64,000 nt of DNA from an uncultured Propionibacterium sp. Its GTDB lineage: Bacteria; Actinomycetota; Actinomycetes; Propionibacteriales; Propionibacteriaceae. The notes under the pieces are model-generated. The model was not told where the DNA came from, ran no database searches, and worked only from the letters and a program-made list of their open reading frames with translations. Below are positions 34,371 to 44,206 of this stretch, one piece after another (within the stretch, counting starts at the first letter, position 1; each line of letters opens with the position of its first letter). The position numbers and the translations under genes were made by a program. Location: contig CALHWB010000052.1 in the NCBI GenBank assembly GCA_938036835.1, forward strand, positions 62,001 through 126,000, read 5' to 3'.

Positions 34371-36347
34371 TCACAGTCGAACTGGATCCACCCGGATACG
34401 CAACGCACCGGTGAGTTTGCGAGCGGTGCGGCCGGCGGCCGCCGCCTTCACCGCGCGAATCAGCTCCGTCCCAACTGGCGTCGGGACACGCAGAGACAGC
34501 TGCCACCAGGTCTCCTCCTGACCGACCCCGACCGGCACACCCAACTCGACCGGGCCCAATCGTTCGGTGCCCTCGGGGACGGTCAGCAGATCGCCGAACT
34601 CCGCCACCGCGCCGGATACGCCCTCGATAGTGATGAACCGGACCGCCGGCGGATAGCCGGCGGCAATGCGGTCGGCCAGTTCATGGATGGCATAACCGCC
34701 TGGATCCAGCCGTACCAGGGCTTGGATCGCCCGTTCGGCCGGCGGGCCGACCACGCACACCGTGCCACCATCGGATGCCGGGCGGACCAAGGCCATCGCG
34801 TTCAGCCAGCGCCGCAGGGCCTCCTCGCCGGCGCGTAGATCCGGTCGTTCCAACAGTCGATGGGCATCCAACAAGACGGCGGCGGCATAACCGGTGCCGG
34901 GTAGCGGCTCAGCTCCGGGGGTGGCCACCACCAGCGCGGGCTGGTCCCCCACATGCGATATGACCCGATCCCCGGAACTATCCAGGACCCGGATCCCGGG
35001 AAAGGCCCGCCCCAATTCTTCGGTAGTGCGCTCGGAGCCGACAACCGGAGCGCGGAGCTCACGACCGCCACAGGTGATGCAGCGCCACTCGACAATGATC
35101 CGCCCGCACCAGGTGCAATCGAGCTGTCGGCTGCCGGCGGTGCGGCGTACCCGTACCGGACCATGACAGGTTGGGCAGCGCACCGGGGTATGACAGTGCC
35201 GGCAGGTCAGAGCAGGCAGGTAGCCAGCGCGAGGCACCTGAACAAGTACCGGACCGGTCAATAGCCCGGTGCGTATCGTCTCGAAGGCGATCCGGGGCAG
35301 CCTGGTGGAGCGCGCCAGCGGATCACGTGCCAATGCCTGGTCGGAATCCCCGGACACCCGTACCGCGGCACAAGCGCGCCGCTGTTGCCCCGGAACCAAG
35401 CCGATGCCGCCCAGCCAGTCCCGGTCCAGCCAGGACTGAACTTCGGCGGTCCGGGCGTGACCGGCCAGCAGCAGGCCGCAACCATCGGCTGCCGCTCGTA
35501 GCGCGGCCACGTCGCGAGCATGCGGATAGGGGGTGTGCGGGTCGGCGTGCAGATCATCGCCGTCATCCCACAGGCAGATCAATCCAAGGTCGCGCACCGG
35601 AGCGTAAACCGCCGGCCGGGCACCGACGACCACCCTCGCCTGGCCTCGTCGGACGGCCAGATAGTTGCGATAGCGCAAAGCCGGGCCAAGATCAGAATGC
35701 AACTCCGCGATCGCGCCCAGACCGATGAAGTCAGCAAGCGTGGAGCGTATCCGGGTCAGATCCCGGATATCCGGCAACACAATGATGACATCGCGCCCGG
35801 AACGCAAAGCGGCGATTGCCGCCTGGGCAAAACCCCGCGTCCAGTCGTCTGAACCATACTGGTCTGGATAGAAACGGGGCGGTACCTGCCAGTACGCCCG
35901 CGCCGCCGAACCACGCTCCAGCGAAGTCAGGAACCCTGTTCCGTTGGGCGCGGTCAACAGGCCTCCGGAGGGTATCCGCGCGGTCCGAGGCGCAGGCCAG
36001 TCGGCTTGATCGGCCGCCTCGGTGGCGGCATGCCTCGGGGGCACCGCCAGCCGTACCACATCGGCGAACGTGCCCGCATAGTGATCGGCCACCCGGCGCA
36101 GCAGGCGGTACTGGGCTGCCCCCAGCACGGGTTCGGCCGAAACCACCTTCGACAGACTGGCCAGCCGGCCGGTGACCTCGCTGGTCTCGGCGAGTTCGAT
36201 CAGATAGCCATCGCGCAGCCGGCCAGCAAACCGGACCTTAACCCGGACCCCTGGCTGTGCCTGGGAAACCAAGGTCTCGGGCACGACATAGTCGAACAGC
36301 CGATCAAGGTGCGGCAGTGGGATGTCCACCGCCACCCGGGCGATCAT
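34371..36347 (-). CDS. priA: PriA-like primosomal protein N', helicase motifs degenerate
   Basis: Replication-restart protein of 658 residues. ATG 36347 overlaps the last base of the metK stop (TGATG). The N-terminal DNA-binding domain VAVDIPLPHLDRLFDYVVPE is intact, as is the zinc region (CRHCHTPVRCPTCHG ... CTWCGRII ... CITCGG). The Walker A loop expected in the first helicase lobe is replaced by LERGSAARAYWQ, and the DEEH box reads DDGDDL. Actinobacterial PriA proteins are known to lack helicase motifs, so this is likely a primosome scaffold rather than a motor. Confidence 0.9.
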   Translation of the reverse strand: MIARVAVDIPLPHLDRLFDYVVPETLVSQAQPGVRVKVRFAGRLRDGYLIELAETSEVTGRLASLSKVVSAEPVLGAAQYRLLRRVADHYAGTFADVVRLAVPPRHAATEAADQADWPAPRTARIPSGGLLTAPNGTGFLTSLERGSAARAYWQVPPRFYPDQYGSDDWTRGFAQAAIAALRSGRDVIIVLPDIRDLTRIRSTLADFIGLGAIAELHSDLGPALRYRNYLAVRRGQARVVVGARPAVYAPVRDLGLICLWDDGDDLHADPHTPYPHARDVAALRAAADGCGLLLAGHARTAEVQSWLDRDWLGGIGLVPGQQRRACAAVRVSGDSDQALARDPLARSTRLPRIAFETIRTGLLTGPVLVQVPRAGYLPALTCRHCHTPVRCPTCHGPVRVRRTAGSRQLDCTWCGRIIVEWRCITCGGRELRAPVVGSERTTEELGRAFPGIRVLDSSGDRVISHVGDQPALVVATPGAEPLPGTGYAAAVLLDAHRLLERPDLRAGEEALRRWLNAMALVRPASDGGTVCVVGPPAERAIQALVRLDPGGYAIHELADRIAAGYPPAVRFITIEGVSGAVAEFGDLLTVPEGTERLGPVELGVPVGVGQEETWWQLSLRVPTPVGTELIRAVKAAAAGRTARKLTGALRIRVDPVRL

Positions 36348-37537
36348 CAGCCGCGAACGCGGCGCGCCAACTCGTCGGCCCGGTCGGTGCACTCCCAGGT
36401 CATACCCGGCAGGCCACGCCCGAAGTGGCCATAGCAGGTGAAACTGGAATAGATGGGCCGCTTCAACTGCAATCGATCGACTATCGCAGCGGGGCGCAGA
36501 TCGAATACCTGCGATATCGCGGCGGCGATATCCGGATCGGGCAACTGGCCGGTCCCGAAGGTATCGACATACAGACTGGTGGGGTGCGCTGTACCGATGG
36601 CGTAACTGACCTGTACCTCACAGCGGGATGCGAGGCCTGCAGCGACCACATTTTTGGCTACCCAGCGCATGGCATAGGAAGCCGACCGATCGACCTTGCT
36701 GGGATCCTTGCCGCTGAAGGCACCGCCGCCGTGCCGGGCCATCCCACCGTAGGTGTCCACGATGATCTTACGACCGGTCAACCCGGCGTCGCCGGCCGGG
36801 CCGCCGGTGACGAACCGTCCAGTCGGGTTAATCAGCACCCGGGGCTTGGCCTGCTCGAAACCATACTCGGCCAGGATCGGTGCGATCACCAGGCGCCGGA
36901 GGTCGGGCTCCAACCGGCTGTGCAATTCGACATCGGCCCGGTGCTGGGCCGACACCACCACGGTATCCACGCTGGCTGGGCGTCCCTGGCTGTCATACCC
37001 GATGGTCACCTGGGTTTTACCATCTGGCCGTAGATAGTCCAGCTCCTCCCGCCGGACGGCGGTCAGTCGCTCGGCCAGCCGATGTGCCAGCCGGATCGGC
37101 AGCGGCATCAGTTCGGGAGTCTCGGCGCAGGCATAGCCGAACATCAAACCCTGATCGCCGGCTCCCTGAAGGTCGTAGCCGTCATCGGCATGACCATGCC
37201 GGGACTCCCAGGAGCCGTTGACGCCCCGGGCGATATCGGGCGACTGATTGTTGAGGGTAACCATGACCCCGCACGCGCCGCCATCGATACCCTTGTCGGC
37301 AGAGTCGTAGCCGATCTTGAGCAGTCGTTCGCGAGCCAATTGCTGGATGTCGGCATAGGCCTCGGTGGTCGCCTCGCCCGTAACCACCACGACCCCATTG
37401 GCCACCAGCGTTTCCACAGCGGTCCGAGAGTCCGGGTCGCAACTCAGCATCGCGTCCAGTACAGCATCGCTGATCGCATCGGCCACCTTATCGGGATGCC
37501 CCTCGGTGACCGACTCAGAGGTGAATAGCCTTACCAT
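36347..37537 (-). CDS. metK: S-adenosylmethionine synthetase
   Basis: Makes SAM from methionine and ATP; 396 residues, standard length. ATG 37537 gives the hallmark start VRLFTSESVTEGHPDKVADAISDAVLDAML. GVMVTLNNQSPDIARGV corresponds to the ATP-binding GAGDQG-like region with GAGDQGLMFGYA just after; GGGAFSGKDPSKVDRSASY is the second signature. It starts four bases after the rpoZ stop. In mycobacteria coaBC separates rpoZ and metK; here it does not. Confidence 0.97.
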   Translation of the reverse strand: MVRLFTSESVTEGHPDKVADAISDAVLDAMLSCDPDSRTAVETLVANGVVVVTGEATTEAYADIQQLARERLLKIGYDSADKGIDGGACGVMVTLNNQSPDIARGVNGSWESRHGHADDGYDLQGAGDQGLMFGYACAETPELMPLPIRLAHRLAERLTAVRREELDYLRPDGKTQVTIGYDSQGRPASVDTVVVSAQHRADVELHSRLEPDLRRLVIAPILAEYGFEQAKPRVLINPTGRFVTGGPAGDAGLTGRKIIVDTYGGMARHGGGAFSGKDPSKVDRSASYAMRWVAKNVVAAGLASRCEVQVSYAIGTAHPTSLYVDTFGTGQLPDPDIAAAISQVFDLRPAAIVDRLQLKRPIYSSFTCYGHFGRGLPGMTWECTDRADELARRVRG

Positions 37538-37541
37538 GGGA

Positions 37542-37883
37542 TCAGGCCGGATCAAGATCAGCGAACGGATCGGTGAGGGCGAACTCCGGATCGCTGAAGG
37601 CCTCTGCCCGGGCCGCGGCCTCCGCCTCGGGATCGATCTCGGTGTATTGCAGTTGGGCCGCCTGGATCTCGCGCAGCGCGATCGAAAGCGGCTTTTCTTG
37701 AGGCTGAGTTTCGACCAGCGGCCCCACCGATTCGAGCAGGCCCTCGCCCAGCTGGGCGTAGTAGGCGTTGATCTGGCGGGCACGTTTGGCCGCGAACAGC
37801 ACCAGTCGATACTTCGAGTCGACCTGCTCCAGCAGATCGTCCACCGGTGGATGCGTGATGCCCTCTGGGGTGTTGATGCTCAA
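37542..37883 (-). CDS. rpoZ: RNA polymerase omega subunit
   Basis: Small RNA polymerase subunit aiding beta-prime folding and ppGpp response, 113 residues. The start is TTG 37883 with GAGGAC upstream. The core ITHPPVDDLLEQVDSKYRLVLFAAKRARQINAYY is characteristic, and the actinobacterial C-terminal extension contains KPLSIALREIQAAQLQY followed by an acidic tail. Lies 28 bases downstream of gmk. Confidence 0.95.
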   Translation of the reverse strand: MSINTPEGITHPPVDDLLEQVDSKYRLVLFAAKRARQINAYYAQLGEGLLESVGPLVETQPQEKPLSIALREIQAAQLQYTEIDPEAEAAARAEAFSDPEFALTDPFADLDPA

Positions 37884-37911
37884 GATGGTGTCCTCGCGAA
37901 TGTTTTGAAGG

Positions 37912-38469
37912 TCAAAGACCGAGTAAGCTTACCAGTTCTTGGACGGTCTGTTCGACCTCGACATTGGTGAGCACGTGATCGAACTCGTCTGCCGCGGCCA
38001 GCTCCACCCGAGCGGTCGCCAGCCGCCGGGCCATCTGGGCCTCATCCTCGGTGCCGCGACCGCGCAGCCGGTCTTCGAGTTCCGCCCAACTTGGCGGCAA
38101 AAGGAAGATCTGGGTCGCCTCAGGAAGGGATCGGCGTACCTGCCGGGCCCCTTGCAGATCGATCTCCAAAATGGTGGGGCGTCCGGCCGCCAAGGCATCC
38201 AAAACCGGCTGCCGGGGTGTGCCATAACGATACCGACCGTGCACCACGGCCCACTCAAGCAAGCCATCGCTGGCTTGCAATTCATCGAAGGTGGGGTCGT
38301 CCACGAATAGATAGTGGACGCCCGCCACCTCACCCGGACGGGGTAGCCGCGTCGTCACCGACACCGAAACGTGTATCTGGGGGCGAACCGCTCGCAACCG
38401 GGCGACCACCGTCCCCTTGCCCACAGCCGTCGGCCCCGAAATGACGAACGCGCCAACCCCGCCGGGCAT
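37912..38469 (-). CDS. gmk: guanylate kinase
   Basis: Phosphorylates GMP to GDP; 185 residues. P-loop GPTAVGKGT (Thr where Ser is more common), GMP-binding SVTTRLPRPGEVAGVHYLFV and RYRYGTP, and lid ILEIDLQGARQVRRSLPEATQIFLLPPS are all present. It begins four bases after the mihF stop, the conserved actinobacterial mihF-gmk-rpoZ order. Confidence 0.97.
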   Translation of the reverse strand: MPGGVGAFVISGPTAVGKGTVVARLRAVRPQIHVSVSVTTRLPRPGEVAGVHYLFVDDPTFDELQASDGLLEWAVVHGRYRYGTPRQPVLDALAAGRPTILEIDLQGARQVRRSLPEATQIFLLPPSWAELEDRLRGRGTEDEAQMARRLATARVELAAADEFDHVLTNVEVEQTVQELVSLLGL

Positions 38470-38473
38470 GGTA

Positions 38474-38785
38474 TCAGTTGAATTCCGACTTCAAGCCAGC
38501 GACCTGATGCCGTCCCAGACCGCGGACCCGACGATTGGCCGCGATATCGTATTTCGCCATGATTTCCGCAGCGCGTTTCTCGCCAACTCTGGGCAGAGCC
38601 TTGAGCAGATCGACGACGCGGATGTGTGCCAGCACATCGTTGTCGGCGCATTGATCAAGCGCTCCGGCCAGCGAAACCGATCCGTCACGGACCGAATTCT
38701 TCAGTGCGGCCCGAACTCGCCTGGCCTCGGTGGCTGCGGCCCGAGCTGCCTGCAACTGCTCGGGAGACAAGGTTGGAATTGCCAC
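38474..38785 (-). CDS. mihF: integration host factor MihF
   Basis: Actinobacteria-specific nucleoid protein, 103 residues. The start is GTG 38785 with GGAG nine bases upstream. LKNSVRDGSVSLAGAL leads to VVDLLKALPRVGEKRAAEIMAKYDI, a helix-two-turn-helix DNA-binding region, ending in RRVRGLGRHQVAGL. It bends DNA and supports phage integration and chromosome compaction. The 87-base space upstream, after pyrF, is AT-rich, with CATAAT (38815 to 38810) as a possible -10. Confidence 0.95.
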   Translation of the reverse strand: MAIPTLSPEQLQAARAAATEARRVRAALKNSVRDGSVSLAGALDQCADNDVLAHIRVVDLLKALPRVGEKRAAEIMAKYDIAANRRVRGLGRHQVAGLKSEFN

Positions 38786-38872
38786 GTTTGCTTACTCCGT
38801 TTCGTTTCTATTATGTCTGCTCGGCCGGGCGAAATGTTTCACACGGTGAGCACACGTGGATAATATAGGGCA

Positions 38873-39691
38873 TCAGTTGGCGCATTGACATCCGGTAAGC
38901 GCGTCAACTGTTTCGCGCAGTCGGTCTGCTTGCGGCCCGACCTGCATCACCGCACGCGAGACGGTGGGTAGCACTTGCCCCACAGCGGCATTGAATAGGC
39001 TGGTCAACCCGGAAATGGTGGCGCCTTGAGCGCCAATACCGGGGGCCAGGATGGATCCAGAGAATCCGGTGAGATCCACATCTAGTTTTGGCAAAGTTGC
39101 CCCGATCACCAGCCCTACGACCCCGCAATCTGCGGCTCGGTTGATGGTGCGGGCGCGATCGACGACCTGCTGGGCGACACTGCGGTGGCCGTGTTCGGCC
39201 AGTTGAACCCCGGTACCTTCCGGATTACTGGTACGGCACAACACATAGACCCCACGCTCGGTCCGTTGAGCCAATTCAATAGCTGGCAGCAACGCATCGA
39301 AGCCCAGGAAAGGGCTAAGCGTGATGGCATCGGCACTGAGATCGGTGAGCCCGGATAGATGGGCGTGGGCGTAACCGGCCATCGTGGAGCCGATATCGCC
39401 TCGCTTGACATCCAGGATAGCCAGCGCACCGGCGGCCGCGATTTCGGTCAATACGCGTGCCAGAACCGCAACTCCCGCCGATCCAAACGCTTCGAAAAAA
39501 GCCGATTGCGGTTTGAAGGCCGCTACCCGATCCCCCACCGCGGCGATCAGTTCGCGGCAAACCCGTTCGGCCCCGGCTAGATCGGGTTCATAACCCCAGG
39601 CACGCACCAGGCTGGGGTGGGGATCGACACCGACACACAGATTGCCGCGGTCAGCTACCAGGGTGCGCAGCCTATCCTGGAAACCAGTCAC
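38873..39691 (-). CDS. pyrF: orotidine 5'-phosphate decarboxylase
   Basis: Last step of UMP synthesis. GTG 39691 overlaps the pyrD stop (GTGA) and gives 272 residues, the length of the type-2 actinobacterial PyrF. LCVGVDPHPSLVRAWG is the substrate-binding start, FKPQSAFFEAFG follows, and AILDVKRGDIGSTMAGYAHAHL contains the catalytic Asp-Lys-Asp. LAPGIGAQGA binds phosphate near the C-terminus. Part of carA-carB-pyrD-pyrF. Confidence 0.96.
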   Translation of the reverse strand: MTGFQDRLRTLVADRGNLCVGVDPHPSLVRAWGYEPDLAGAERVCRELIAAVGDRVAAFKPQSAFFEAFGSAGVAVLARVLTEIAAAGALAILDVKRGDIGSTMAGYAHAHLSGLTDLSADAITLSPFLGFDALLPAIELAQRTERGVYVLCRTSNPEGTGVQLAEHGHRSVAQQVVDRARTINRAADCGVVGLVIGATLPKLDVDLTGFSGSILAPGIGAQGATISGLTSLFNAAVGQVLPTVSRAVMQVGPQADRLRETVDALTGCQCAN

Positions 39692-40791
39692 CGTTTCGTA
39701 ACCCGATCCGGAATGGTCAAAGCATTGATGCCATGAACCAGGCCGATGCCCTGGTAGATGAACCCGGTGTACAACTGCACCAGGCTGGCGCCCGCATCGA
39801 ACATCGCCTGGGCATCGGCTGGAGTCATGATGCCGCCGACTCCCATCACCGGCAGCCTGGTCCGAGCGGTGACCGCGGAGACGACCCGCAGCGCCCGGGC
39901 GGTGAGCGGTGCCCCCGACAGTCCCCCGGCCTGAGTGGCCAGCCATAGCTCCGAAGGATGCAGTCGTTCACGTCCAGTGGTGGTATTGGTTGCGATCAAA
40001 CCGGTCACCCCACTCGATTCACAGACCTCGATCAGTGCATCAAGTTCTCCCACCGACAGATCGGGTGCCAGCTTAACGAATACCGGCAGGGGGTGCGCCC
40101 CACCCAGCTCTCGGGTGCACGCCACCATGGCGGTGGTCAATTGGGAGAGCGCATCCCGGTCCTGCAGGCTGCGCAATCCGGGGGTATTGGGACTGGAGAC
40201 ATTGATCGCAACGTAGTCTACGTACTCGGCCAATGTGCGCAACGAGGTCAGGTAGTCCTCGGTGGCCTGCGCTAGCGGAGTAGTCCTGGTTTTCCCGATC
40301 GAGACCCCAACCGGATATCCCAGCGCTAGATTGCCGCGGCGGACGCCCCACCGCCCTAGCCGGGCCGCAAGGGCGGTAGCGCCGGAATTGTTGAATCCCA
40401 TCCGGTTGATCAACGCCTTGCTGTGGGGCAGCCGGAACAGCCGCGGCTGTCGATTGCCGCGTTGGGCACCGGCGGTGACGGTCCCGAACTCGGCGAATCC
40501 GAAACCCAGCGCACCCCAGGCCCGGGCAGCCAGGCCCTCCTTGTCCAGCCCGGCCGCCACTCCGACTCTGCCCGGGAAATCGATCCCGGCGATTTCAACC
40601 GGGTTGCGGCGGCGTCCGATCGACTCCGCCAGCCACTGCAATAGCGGCTCGGGAATCTCACCGAGCAGCGCCAGCACCCGATCGTGGATCCGCTCCGGGT
40701 CACCACTCGAAGAATTGAACAGCACCGGTCGCAATCCAACCCGGTAACCCGTCCACAGCAGCCGGGTCACCAACTCCTCGACGGTGATCAT
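39688..40791 (-). CDS. pyrD: dihydroorotate dehydrogenase (quinone, class 2)
   Basis: Membrane-associated flavoenzyme oxidising dihydroorotate to orotate with quinone; 367 residues. The N-terminal ~45 residues form the class-2 membrane helices. FMN-site segments GVAAGLDKEGLAARAWGALGFGFAEFGTVT, NRMGFNNSGATALAARL and INVSSPNTPGLRSLQ (catalytic Ser) are intact; the C-terminus has GVGGIMTPADAQAMFDAGASLVQLYTGFIYQG. It lies 82 bases after carB and overlaps pyrF. Confidence 0.96.
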   Translation of the reverse strand: MITVEELVTRLLWTGYRVGLRPVLFNSSSGDPERIHDRVLALLGEIPEPLLQWLAESIGRRRNPVEIAGIDFPGRVGVAAGLDKEGLAARAWGALGFGFAEFGTVTAGAQRGNRQPRLFRLPHSKALINRMGFNNSGATALAARLGRWGVRRGNLALGYPVGVSIGKTRTTPLAQATEDYLTSLRTLAEYVDYVAINVSSPNTPGLRSLQDRDALSQLTTAMVACTRELGGAHPLPVFVKLAPDLSVGELDALIEVCESSGVTGLIATNTTTGRERLHPSELWLATQAGGLSGAPLTARALRVVSAVTARTRLPVMGVGGIMTPADAQAMFDAGASLVQLYTGFIYQGIGLVHGINALTIPDRVTKR

Positions 40792-40873
40792 GGGGCAGCT
40801 CTCCTCGTTGGTAGCCAGCTGGGCCTGGAACTGGCCCGGTCAAGTCCCCATTGTGCCTCGAAACGGTGCCGAA

Positions 40874-43800
40874 TCAGCAGATACCGGATTGTTGCGCAAG
40901 ATGAATCTGTTCGGCCCATTCCTGTAGAGAATGCACCTGCATAGCATCCCCCAGGATGGCTTCAATCCCCTGCACCGCCGCCTCCAGGCTCTGCACCGTG
41001 GTGATCGAGGTAATGGTATGCCGGACCGCCGCGGTGCGAATCTCGTAGCCATCCGCGCGAGGTGCGCCTGATGTGGTTTCCCCGCTGGGAGTGTTGAAGA
41101 TCAGGTCGATCTCGCCCCGATTGATGAGTTCCACGATGGTCGGTTCATCGTTCGGGCCGCGGCCCTGAGAATGCTTGCGTACCGGGGTCACATCCACCCC
41201 ATGCAGGCTGAGCATGTCAGCGGTCCCCTGGGTAGCCAAGATCCGGAAGCCCAAGTCCGCCAGGCGCTTGATCGGGAAGATCACGTTGCGTTTATCGCGG
41301 TTGGCCACCGACACGAAGACATTGCCACTGGTCGGCAGTCCACCCCGGATAGCGGCTTGCGCCTTGGCGAATGACATCCCGAACGAACTCGACAGCCCCA
41401 TCACTTCTCCAGTCGAGCGCATCTCCGGTCCTAGCAGGGAGTCAACCGATGAACCATCGGTAGTGTGAAAACGATTGAACGGCATTACCGCCTCCTTGAT
41501 GGCGATCGGCATGCCGCGCCAAGTCGCCGCACCATCCCCGGTGGCCCGCAGCATCCCGTCCGCGCGCAATTCGGCGATGCTGGTGCCCAGCATGATCAAG
41601 GTAGCGGCCTTGGCAAGTTGAGTATCTGTGGCCTTACTGACGAACGGCACGGTCCGCGACGCCCGGGGATTTGCCTCCAGCACGTACAAGGTGTCGGCAG
41701 CCAACGCGAACTGGATATTGATCAGACCACAGACACCCACACCACGAGCGATCGCCAGAGTCGCCGAACGAATCTGTCTGATGACCTCACCGCCCAGGGT
41801 CGCCGGCGGCAGCGAACAGGCCGAGTCACCCGAGTGGATACCGGCCTCCTCAATGTGTTCCATGATCCCACCTATGTAGAGCTCGGCACCATCGAACAGC
41901 GCATCCACATCGATCTCGATCGCGTCGTCCAGGAACCTGTCTACCAGTACCGGCATGTCTGGGCTGATCAGAGTGGAATTGTCGATATAGGTACGCAGGG
42001 CATCCGGATCGTCGACGATCTCCATCCCCCGGCCACCCAGCACATAGCTGGGGCGCACCAACACCGGATAGCCGATGTCCTCGGCGATCTGGCAAGCCTG
42101 TTCGGAACTGTCCGCCATGCCATGTCTCGGCGCCCGCAGACCGGCCTCGGCCAGCACCCTGCCGAAGGCGCCACGTTCCTCGGCCAGGTCGATGGCGCGC
42201 GGGCTGGTGCCGACGATGGGCACCCCCGCGTCGGCCAGTTGCTGGGCAAGCCGCAGCGGAGTCTGCCCGCCCAGCTGCACGATCACTCCGGCTACTGGAC
42301 CAGCGGCCAGCTCGGCGTGGTAGATCTCCAACACGTCCTCCAGCGTCAGTGGCTCAAAATAGAGCCGGTCACTGGTGTCATAGTCGGTGGAAACCGTCTC
42401 GGGGTTGCAGTTAACCATGATGGAGTCGTAGCCATGCCGGGATAATGTCATGGCCGCGTGCACACAGGAGTAGTCGAATTCGATGCCTTGCCCGATCCGG
42501 TTCGGCCCGCTGCCCAGAATCAGTACAGCCGGCCGGGCCCGAGGCCGAACCTCGGTCTCCTGGTCATAGCTGGAATACAGATACGGGGTCTCGGCGGCGA
42601 ATTCGGCCGCACAAGTATCGACGGTCTTGTATACCGGGCGGACGCCTAACCGGTATCGCAGGGCCCGTAGATCCGCAACATGCATCCCGCGTAGATCCGC
42701 CAGCTGACGATCCGACAGGCCATGCCGCTTGGCGCGGCGCAGTAGTGCGGCGTCCAGTTCATCGGCCTCGGACAGTTCATCGGCGACCTGCTTGACCAGC
42801 ATCAGTTGATCGACGAACCAGGGATCGATCCCGGTAGCGGTAGAGACCTCCGAGACGCTCGCGCCGGCCCGCAAGGCAGCCATCATGAGTTGAATCCGGC
42901 CGTCATGGGGCCGGGTCATCCGCTCCAACAACCCGGTCGTCTGCCCGGGCGGCGCAGCGAAGTCGAAGGGCGCGCGGGGGTCCTCTAGCGAACGCAGTGC
43001 CTTGCCTAGCGCCTCGGTGAAATTGCGACCGATCGCCATCGCCTCGCCGACCGATTTCATGTGGGTAGTCAGTGAGGAATCCGCCGAAGGGAACTTCTCG
43101 AAGGCAAACCGTGGCACCTTGACCACGACATAGTCTAAGGTCGGTTCGAAACAGGCCGGCGTCTGCCGGGTGATGTCGTTGGAGATCTCATCCAGGGTGT
43201 AACCGACGGCCACCTTGGCGGCTATCTTGGCAATCGGGAATCCGGTCGCCTTCGAGGCAAGGGCGGATGAGCGGGATACTCGGGGATTCATCTCGATGAC
43301 GATCATGCGGCCGGTGTCTGGGTGGATGGCGAACTGGATGTTGCAACCGCCCGTGTCTACGCCGACCGCCCGGATGATCTCGATACCGACATCTCGCATG
43401 TGCTGGTATTCGCGGTCGGTCAGGGTCATTGCGGGTGCCACGGTGATCGAATCGCCGGTGTGTATCCCCATCGGGTCGAGGTTCTCGATGGAGCAGACCA
43501 CCACGACGTTGTCGGCCCGGTCACGCATGACCTCGAGCTCGAACTCCTTCCAGCCGAGGATCGATTCCTCAACCAACACCTCGGTTACCGGACTGGCCTC
43601 AAGGCCGATCCGGCCGATCCGCGTCAACTCTTCACGGTCATGGGCGAAACCCGACCCCACCCCGCCCATGGTGTAGCTGGGACGCAGCACCACAGGCAGC
43701 CCGAGCTCTTCGGCTGCAGAATGGATCTCGGCGAGAGAATGACAGATCCGGCTGCGGGCATACTCTGCTCGTCCGCCGGCGAACTCGGGCAGCCCGGCGA

Positions 43801-44206
43801 TGACCTGCTTGAACTCTTCGCGGTTCTCGCCGCGTTTTATCGCCTCGGCCGAAGCGCCGATCAGTTCCACGCCATAACGTGTCAGAATCCCTCGGTCGTG
43901 CAGTTCGACCGCGGTATTCAGCGCAGTCTGCCCACCCAGAGTGGCCAATAGCGCATCGGGGCGTTCCTTAGCGATGATCTGTGCCACGAACTCCGGGGTG
44001 ATGGGCTCCAGATAGGTGGCATCGGCGAACTCCGGGTCGGTCATGATGGTGGCCGGGTTCGAGTTGACCAGGATCACCCGGTAGCCCTCGTCGCGTAACA
44101 CCCGGCATGCCTGGGTACCCGAATAGTCGAACTCGGCGGCCTGCCCGATGATGATCGGGCCCGAACCGATGACCATAATCGAGGAAATGTCAGTGCGCTT
44201 CGGCAT
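40874..44206 (-). CDS. carB: carbamoyl-phosphate synthase large subunit
   Basis: Makes carbamoyl phosphate for pyrimidines and arginine; 1110 residues, normal length. ATG 44206 gives PKRTDISSIMVIGSGPIIIGQAAEFDYSG; the frame continues upstream but without conservation. Two homologous ATP-grasp halves are visible, the second beginning ILGSGPNRIGQGIEFDYSCVHA; an oligomerisation domain separates them and a methylglyoxal-synthase-like allosteric domain ends the protein. The start overlaps the carA stop by 17 bases. Confidence 0.97.
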   Translation of the reverse strand: MPKRTDISSIMVIGSGPIIIGQAAEFDYSGTQACRVLRDEGYRVILVNSNPATIMTDPEFADATYLEPITPEFVAQIIAKERPDALLATLGGQTALNTAVELHDRGILTRYGVELIGASAEAIKRGENREEFKQVIAGLPEFAGGRAEYARSRICHSLAEIHSAAEELGLPVVLRPSYTMGGVGSGFAHDREELTRIGRIGLEASPVTEVLVEESILGWKEFELEVMRDRADNVVVVCSIENLDPMGIHTGDSITVAPAMTLTDREYQHMRDVGIEIIRAVGVDTGGCNIQFAIHPDTGRMIVIEMNPRVSRSSALASKATGFPIAKIAAKVAVGYTLDEISNDITRQTPACFEPTLDYVVVKVPRFAFEKFPSADSSLTTHMKSVGEAMAIGRNFTEALGKALRSLEDPRAPFDFAAPPGQTTGLLERMTRPHDGRIQLMMAALRAGASVSEVSTATGIDPWFVDQLMLVKQVADELSEADELDAALLRRAKRHGLSDRQLADLRGMHVADLRALRYRLGVRPVYKTVDTCAAEFAAETPYLYSSYDQETEVRPRARPAVLILGSGPNRIGQGIEFDYSCVHAAMTLSRHGYDSIMVNCNPETVSTDYDTSDRLYFEPLTLEDVLEIYHAELAAGPVAGVIVQLGGQTPLRLAQQLADAGVPIVGTSPRAIDLAEERGAFGRVLAEAGLRAPRHGMADSSEQACQIAEDIGYPVLVRPSYVLGGRGMEIVDDPDALRTYIDNSTLISPDMPVLVDRFLDDAIEIDVDALFDGAELYIGGIMEHIEEAGIHSGDSACSLPPATLGGEVIRQIRSATLAIARGVGVCGLINIQFALAADTLYVLEANPRASRTVPFVSKATDTQLAKAATLIMLGTSIAELRADGMLRATGDGAATWRGMPIAIKEAVMPFNRFHTTDGSSVDSLLGPEMRSTGEVMGLSSSFGMSFAKAQAAIRGGLPTSGNVFVSVANRDKRNVIFPIKRLADLGFRILATQGTADMLSLHGVDVTPVRKHSQGRGPNDEPTIVELINRGEIDLIFNTPSGETTSGAPRADGYEIRTAAVRHTITSITTVQSLEAAVQGIEAILGDAMQVHSLQEWAEQIHLAQQSGIC

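Noticed and set aside
41465..42445. 326-codon open frame opposite carB
   Set aside because: It lies wholly antisense to a well-conserved gene; long antisense frames are expected in high-GC DNA.
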